The notes beneath the pieces are model-generated. The model was not told where the DNA came from and made no database searches. It saw only the letters and a program-made list of their open reading frames with translations. 64,000 nt of DNA from Streptomyces sp. NBC_00569 (GTDB lineage: Bacteria > Actinomycetota > Actinomycetes > Streptomycetales > Streptomycetaceae), in assembly GCF_036345255.1 (NCBI RefSeq), contig NZ_CP107783.1, forward strand, positions 2,108,001 through 2,172,000. The letters run 5' to 3'. Both the position numbers and the translations under genes were made by a program. This document shows, piece after piece, positions 59,501-64,000 of the stretch; the stretch's first letter is position 1, and the number at the start of each line of letters is the position of its first letter.

Positions 59501-60516
59501 GCATCACCCCCGAATCCGCCCTCTTCGACCGCGCCGCCGGTGCCTTCCACGGGCTTGCGCTCGGCGACGCCCTCGGCATGCCGACGCAGGTCATGTCGCG
59601 CGCGGACGTCATCCGCGTCTACGGCACTCTAAGCGGCTTCGAACCGGCGCAGCCCGACAACCCGGTCAGCGCCGGGATGCCCGCCGGGTCCATCACGGAC
59701 GACACGGACCAGGCGATCATCGTGGCGCGGCTGATCGTGGAAGGCGGCGGGCACGTCGACCCCCTGCGGTTCGCCAAGGAACTCCTGTCCTGGGAACAGG
59801 ACATGAAGGCCAAGGGATCCTTCGACCTGCTCGGCCCGTCGACCAAGGCAGCCCTCGACGCGGTGGCCCGAGGGACCGACCCGAAGGAGGCCGGCAAGTA
59901 CGGCACCACGAACGGCGCCGCGATGCGGGTCACCCCGGTCGGAATCGCCTTCTCCTTCAACGCCGACAAGCCGGATCGATTCCTCGACCAGGTCGTCGAA
60001 TCCTGCCAGGTCACGCACGACACGACGGTAGGCATCGCGGGCGCGGCGGCCGTCGCGGCGGCCGTCTCCACCGGCATCGCGGGCGGCTCGCTCAACGACG
60101 TTTTCGATGCCGCCATAGCCGCGTCGGCGGCCGGCGCCCAGCGGGGTCACTGGATCGCGGGCGCCAGCATCTCGGCCCGGATCGGCTGGGCCAGGGAACT
60201 GGTCTCCGGCCTCGACGAAGCCACGGCCCTCGACCGTATCGACGCGCTCATCGGCACCAGCGTGGCCAGCCAGGAGTCCGTCCCCGCAGCCTTCGCGGTG
60301 CTCGCCCTGACAGGCGGCGACCCGTGGCGCTCGGCGCTGCTCGCCGCGAACCTCGGCGGCGACAGCGACACGATCGCCGCGATCGCCGGTGCGATCGCCG
60401 GTTCCGTAAGCGGCCTCGCCGCTCTGCCCGCCGACGCCGTTCGCACCCTGCGCGACGTCAATCAGCTCGACCTGGAGCCACTGACACGGCAGTTGCTCAC
60501 CTACCGCACCCCCTGA
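59497..60516 (+). CDS. ADP-ribosylglycohydrolase-family protein
   Basis: 339 residues from GTG 59497, overlapping the regulator's stop (GTGA). ARH fold: AAGAFHGLALGDALGMPTQ, the Mg-binding motif AGSITDDTDQA (residues 63-73), TTNGAAMRVTPVGIAFSF, SCQVTHDTTVGIAGAAAVAAAVS, and the second metal motif AANLGGDSDTIAAIAGAIAG near the C-terminus. The family cleaves N- or O-glycosidic bonds to ribose. In this operon it probably hydrolyses an imported ribosylated compound (as for YegU), not ADP-ribosyl protein. Confidence 0.93.
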   Translation: MSITPESALFDRAAGAFHGLALGDALGMPTQVMSRADVIRVYGTLSGFEPAQPDNPVSAGMPAGSITDDTDQAIIVARLIVEGGGHVDPLRFAKELLSWEQDMKAKGSFDLLGPSTKAALDAVARGTDPKEAGKYGTTNGAAMRVTPVGIAFSFNADKPDRFLDQVVESCQVTHDTTVGIAGAAAVAAAVSTGIAGGSLNDVFDAAIAASAAGAQRGHWIAGASISARIGWARELVSGLDEATALDRIDALIGTSVASQESVPAAFAVLALTGGDPWRSALLAANLGGDSDTIAAIAGAIAGSVSGLAALPADAVRTLRDVNQLDLEPLTRQLLTYRTP

Positions 60517-60561
60517 CAACACCCCCTTCTGCCCTTCTGCCCTTTGTAAGGAGGTTCCGCG

Positions 60562-62037
60562 ATGGCCGCTTCGACGAAGAACGACCGCGTCGGCACCGTG
60601 GAGACCCGAGGGATCGAACCGGTCCCCGACAGCGAGCGGCACGGCCACGCGAGCCAGATGTTCTGGACGTGGTTCGCCGCCAACATCTCGATCCTCGGGC
60701 TGCCGCTCGGCGCGACGCTCGTCGCCTTTCGCGGACTGAACATCTGGCAAGCCGTGCTCGTCGCGGTCGTCGGCTCGGTCGGCTCCTTCGCGCTCGTCGG
60801 CGCGCTCAGCCTGGCCGGGAAGAAGGGCGGCGCGCCCGCCCTGACCCTGTCGCGGGCCGTCTTCGGGCAGCGCGGCAATCACGGGCCGACGCTGGTGACC
60901 TGGCTCAGCCGGGTCGGCTGGGAGACGATCACGACGACCACGGCGGCGTACGCGCTGCTTGCCCTGCTGAACACGTTGTTCGGGGTCGGCCGGGGCACGG
61001 TCCTGACGCTGGTCTGCCTCCTGGTCTTCATCGCCTGCACGCTGCTCATCAGCGGGCTCGGGCATGCCACCATCATGTGGATCAACAAGTGGGCGACGAT
61101 AGCCTTCGGGGTCCTGAACCTGATCGTGATGGGCTTCCTCGTTGCGACCGTCGACTGGTCGAAGGTGCTCGACACCCCGGCCGGACCGGTCAGCGGTGTC
61201 GTCGCCGGGATCGGCTTCATCGCCGCCGGAACCGGCATCGGATGGGCCAACGCCGGTGCGGACTACGCCCGTTACCTGCCGCGGGCGATCCCGGGCGGCC
61301 GTCTCGTGCGGGCCTCCGCGTTCGGCGCGGGCATCCCGCTGGTGCTGCTGATCTCGCTCGGCTCACTGCTCACGGCGGGCGACCGCACGCTGGCGACCTC
61401 GGCCGACCCGGTGTCGGCGATCAACGCGATGCTGCCGTCGTGGATGGCGGTGCCGTATCTCCTCGCCGCGTTCGGCGGTCTGCTGATGTCCAACCATCTG
61501 TCCACGTACTCGGCCGGGTTGACGATGATCACACTCGGCCTGCGCGTACCGCGGACCTGGGCGGTCTGCCTGGACGTCGTCCTGATGTTCCTCGGCGGCA
61601 TCTACTTCATGCTGATCGCCGACGACTTCTACGGCCCGTTCAGCACGTTCCTCACGCTGCTCGCCGTACCGATCTCGGCGTGGATCGGGGTCATCGCCGT
61701 CGACATACTGCGCGGCCGGCAGTACGACCCTTCGGGGCTGATGGACACCGGTCACGGCGGCCGGTACTGGTACCGCGGCGGCTTCCATCTGCCTGCCGTC
61801 GTCGCGTGGTTGGCTGCGATCACGGCCGGGCTGCTGTTCACGAAGGCCGCGACGAGCGCGGACGACGTCTGGTTCGAGGGCCCGCTGACCGGGTCCTGGC
61901 TCGGGGTGAACGGGCTCGGCTGGCTCGTCGCGATCGCGGTCGGCGGTGCGCTGTACACGTTCCTCGGGCGGAGGTCGCCGGTGACCTTCGACTCCCCTGA
62001 CTCCTCTTCCGTCGCCCTTGAGGAGGCCACCCCATGA
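60562..62037 (+). CDS. NCS1-family cytosine/purine-type permease
   Basis: 491 residues from ATG 60562 with AAGGAGG upstream. About 12 helices with NCS1 features: GIEPVPDSERHGHASQMFWTWFAANISILGLPLGATL, PALTLSRAVFGQRGNHGPTLVTWLSRVGWETITT, and GIGWANAGADYARYLPR. Imports a nucleobase or nucleoside-like substrate. In E. coli the matching slot is a nucleoside carrier (YegT) of another family, so the transporter type has been exchanged while the other genes are kept. Overlaps the kinase gene start. Confidence 0.93.
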   Translation: MAASTKNDRVGTVETRGIEPVPDSERHGHASQMFWTWFAANISILGLPLGATLVAFRGLNIWQAVLVAVVGSVGSFALVGALSLAGKKGGAPALTLSRAVFGQRGNHGPTLVTWLSRVGWETITTTTAAYALLALLNTLFGVGRGTVLTLVCLLVFIACTLLISGLGHATIMWINKWATIAFGVLNLIVMGFLVATVDWSKVLDTPAGPVSGVVAGIGFIAAGTGIGWANAGADYARYLPRAIPGGRLVRASAFGAGIPLVLLISLGSLLTAGDRTLATSADPVSAINAMLPSWMAVPYLLAAFGGLLMSNHLSTYSAGLTMITLGLRVPRTWAVCLDVVLMFLGGIYFMLIADDFYGPFSTFLTLLAVPISAWIGVIAVDILRGRQYDPSGLMDTGHGGRYWYRGGFHLPAVVAWLAAITAGLLFTKAATSADDVWFEGPLTGSWLGVNGLGWLVAIAVGGALYTFLGRRSPVTFDSPDSSSVALEEATP

Positions 62038-62999
62038 CCGTCGAGTCCCGTGTCGTCCTTGCCGGGAACGTCATCGCCGACCTGGTCATCGACGTCCCTG
62101 CGCTACCCGAGCGCGGCAGCGACGTGATCGGTACACGCACCGAGCTCTACGCCGGCGGTGGCTTCAACACACTCACCGCGGCGCGCCGGCTCGGCGCCGA
62201 GGCTGTTTACGCTGGGCTGCACGGCACCGGGCCCTACGGAGAACTGGTGCGGGCCTCACTCGCGGCGGAGGGCATCAAGACTCTGCACCCGGCCCGCACC
62301 GACGGCGACACCGGGTTCTGTGTGGCGCTCGTCGACAGCGGTGGCGAGCGGACGTTCGTGACGAGCTTCGGGGTCGACGCGCGAATGACGTCGCCCGAGG
62401 CAGCCGCCATCGCCGAAACCGTGCGCGACGGCGACCTGGTGCAGCTCTCCGGGTACGGCCTGGTGATGGAGGTCAACGGGCCGCTGCTGTCCGCCTTGGT
62501 GGCGGGACTCGGTGACGGTGTACGGGTCTGCTTCGACCCGGCGCCACTGGTCGCGGACATCCCGGCCACGGTGCTCGACCCGGTGCTGGCCCGGACGGAC
62601 TGGCTGAGCTGCAACGCCCGGGAGGCCGGGCTGATGACAGGCGTGACCGCGCCCCCCAAGGCGGCCCGGATGCTGCGCGAGCGGCTGCGGGACGGTGCCG
62701 GGGTGCTCGTGCGGGCCGACAAGGACGGGTGCTGGCTGGCTCCGCCGGGGGACGGCGACGTGGTGCACGTCCCCGGGTTCCCGGTGGACGCGGTCGACAG
62801 CAACGGGGCCGGAGATGCGCATGTGGGCGCATTTCTGGCGCTGTTGGGGCAAGGCGTCGGGGCGCTCGACGCGGCTCGGGGCGCCAATGCGGCTGCTGCG
62901 CTTGCCGTGACACGGCGGGGACCTGCGACCGGGCCGACCCGGGATGAGCTCGCGGCGTTCGTCGGTCCGACGCTGGCCGGTGTGCTGCGGCTGCCGTAA
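62034..62999 (+). CDS. PfkB-family sugar/nucleoside kinase
   Basis: 321 residues from ATG 62034, overlapping the permease stop (ATGA). Ribokinase fold: VLAGNVIADLVIDVPALPERG, the GG segment YAGGGFNTLTAARRLGA, and the catalytic motif DSNGAGDAHVGAF at 255-267 (base Asp 261). It phosphorylates ribose or a nucleoside released or imported by the preceding genes. A terminator follows. Confidence 0.93.
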   Translation: MTVESRVVLAGNVIADLVIDVPALPERGSDVIGTRTELYAGGGFNTLTAARRLGAEAVYAGLHGTGPYGELVRASLAAEGIKTLHPARTDGDTGFCVALVDSGGERTFVTSFGVDARMTSPEAAAIAETVRDGDLVQLSGYGLVMEVNGPLLSALVAGLGDGVRVCFDPAPLVADIPATVLDPVLARTDWLSCNAREAGLMTGVTAPPKAARMLRERLRDGAGVLVRADKDGCWLAPPGDGDVVHVPGFPVDAVDSNGAGDAHVGAFLALLGQGVGALDAARGANAAAALAVTRRGPATGPTRDELAAFVGPTLAGVLRLP

Positions 63000-63010
63000 A
63001 GCCCGGGGCG

Positions 63011-63055
63011 ATGGAAGCGGGGTCACGGGGGCTCTGCCCCGGACCCCGCTTCCAT
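63011..63055 (+). terminator. Hairpin terminator of the kinase operon
   Basis: Perfect 14-bp stem ATGGAAGCGGGGTC (63011-63024) with 63042-63055; an inner CGGGG/CCCCG pair extends it. It starts 12 bases past the stop. Confidence 0.85.
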
Positions 63056-63162
63056 TTCCATCCGGTCAGAACGCTCGGGCATGGTGCGCACCAGCGCGTC
63101 AACGTGCCGGCCGCTGACGCCGGGGCGGGTCCGTCTCGATCACGGTCGCCTGACGGGTAGCC

Positions 63163-63381
63163 GTGCCAGCCCGATTCAGCTCGCGACAGCTGGAATCGAC
63201 TAGACGTCCAGGACTTACCGACCCTTGGACGAACCAGGCCGCATGGCGAGCGCTCGACCTGACGCGCGCCTACGCCGCACACGACCGCGCCACGATCATC
63301 GAGCACCCGGAGCCGGACCCGCTGGAGTACACACGGGGCATCCCCTCAGTGACTCGTGATCGGGCAGTCGACTCCGTTTGA
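63163..63381 (+). CDS. Possible small ORF, unknown
   Basis: 72 residues. A helical central part (TNQAAWRALDLTRAYAAHDR) looks protein-like, but no good ribosome site precedes the start and no family is recognised. Its end runs into the MerR-like operator of the next gene. Otherwise 63056-63430 shows no gene. Confidence 0.3.
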   Translation: MPARFSSRQLESTRRPGLTDPWTNQAAWRALDLTRAYAAHDRATIIEHPEPDPLEYTRGIPSVTRDRAVDSV

Positions 63382-63402
63382 CCTTGACACGGTGACAAGG
63401 TC
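63380..63402 (+). promoter_or_regulatory. MerR-like operator
   Basis: GACCTTG and CAAGGTC form a perfect 7-bp inverted repeat with a 9-base gap, overlapping a TTGACC -35 box (63378-63383). This is the usual form of MerR-family sites, 29 bases upstream of the HEAT-repeat gene. Confidence 0.6.
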
Positions 63403-63430
63403 TTCACTGCTTCCCAAGGAGGTGGTTCCG

Positions 63431-64000
63431 ATGACCATGACGCGACAGGACACGGATGCGATTCGCGCGCTCCAGGGACTGGAGGACAGCCGTTCGTCTG
63501 TCCGACTGCGGGCTGCTCTGGCGGTCGGTACGGCGCCCGACCCGCGCTTCGTCGACAAGCTCATCCAGCGATGCGCGATCGAGCCTGAGTTCTTCGTCCG
63601 CGACATGCTGACCTGGGCGCTCGTCCGCCACCCGGTATCCCTGACGCTCCCCGAGCTGCTCCGCGAACTCCGCTCGGAGCGTGCGCAGGCACGCAGTCAG
63701 GCGCTGCACACGCTGTCCAAGATCGGGGACCGGCAGGCGTGGCCGGCGATCACGCGGGCACTGTTGTCCGACGCCGACGCCGAGGTGGCGCGGAGCGCCT
63801 GGCGGGCCGCGGTCGTGCTCGTGCCGGAGGGTGAAGAGTCCTCCCTGGCCACGGACTTGGCGGCGCAACTGGGGCGCGGGGAGCAGGGGACACAGCTGAG
63901 TCTCAGTCAGGCGCTGGTCGCGCTGGGGGAAGTGATCGTGCCGGTTGTGCAGGCCGCGACGACGGCTGATGACCCGGGCGTGCGTGCGCACGCGCTTGCC
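63431..64000 (+). CDS. HEAT-repeat protein (partial)
   Basis: 190 residues from ATG 63431 to the window edge; AAGGAGGTGG at 63416-63425 is an excellent ribosome site. Helical HEAT-type repeats: DSRSSVRLRAALAVGT, EPEFFVRDMLTWALVRH, RAQARSQALHTLSKIGDRQAWPAITRALLSDADAEVARSAWRAAVVLV. Such repeats bind proteins. In Streptomyces genes of this type often stand next to a MerR regulator gene, which fits the operator in front; the rest is outside the window. Confidence 0.85.
   Translation, partial: MTMTRQDTDAIRALQGLEDSRSSVRLRAALAVGTAPDPRFVDKLIQRCAIEPEFFVRDMLTWALVRHPVSLTLPELLRELRSERAQARSQALHTLSKIGDRQAWPAITRALLSDADAEVARSAWRAAVVLVPEGEESSLATDLAAQLGRGEQGTQLSLSQALVALGEVIVPVVQAATTADDPGVRAHALA

Noticed and set aside
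60324..62000. 558-codon open frame on the plus strand
   Set aside because: Arg-rich off-frame reading through the ARH and permease genes.

Overview
The window is high-GC DNA with the gene style of a Streptomyces or close actinomycete: GTG and TTG starts, GGAGG ribosome sites, Tat and lipoprotein exports, an AfsR-like regulator, a WD40-like secreted propeller, DUF4232 and DUF6879 proteins, and many regulator plus exporter or permease pairs. Relics of transposons and integrases are frequent, so it looks like an accessory or arm region rather than core chromosome.

Layout. 0-9.5 kb: an MFS transporter (cut by the window edge) divergent from a FadR-type GntR regulator with a palindromic operator; IS630 and Tn3 relics; a secreted GHL10 glycoside hydrolase; a small HTH gene and a Clp-N-domain gene divergent from an FAD monooxygenase, with three copies of one operator between them; a lipoprotein; a broken winged-helix gene. 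9.5-13.4 kb: debris of an integrated element (tRNA-3'-end-like repeats, a broken tyrosine integrase, a gene with a duplicated tail, a 150-bp diverged repeat) and a secreted TolB-like propeller. 13.4-21 kb: TetR/ATPase pair, a NCS1 permease plus serine hydrolase divergent from a LysR regulator, a truncated DUF6879 gene and a DUF4232 lipoprotein.

21.7-34 kb is the most unusual part. A TnpB gene is followed by an island bounded by two inverted copies of one XRE-like regulator gene. Inside are two inverted copies of an 86-residue protein gene, a small Tyr/Arg-rich secreted protein, two tandem 70-residue precursor-like peptides, an M50 membrane metalloprotease with an RRE/PqqD-like N-terminus, and a secreted four-cysteine protein. 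A large AfsR-like STAND regulator follows. I read 25.6-28.8 kb as a candidate undescribed peptide export or maturation system.

36-52.6 kb is a carbohydrate region: a GxGYxYP-domain protein, a binding protein with two permeases, a GH38 enzyme and a SurA-like small protein on one side; a GH2 enzyme with its own binding protein and two permeases on the other. Similar CG-centred LacI-type operator sequences sit at both ends, but no LacI gene is in the window. Between them are MazG-like and HIT genes and a membrane-protein gene bracketed by a perfect 25-bp inverted repeat.

52.7-64 kb: an SMI1/KNR4 protein; a DUF4291 gene split exactly by a 1381-bp IS605-like TnpB element; an SBP56/methanethiol-oxidase-like protein; a ZIP-like permease; a GntR / ADP-ribosylglycohydrolase / NCS1 permease / PfkB-kinase operon like E. 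coli yegW-yegTUV; and the start of a HEAT-repeat protein behind a MerR-like operator.
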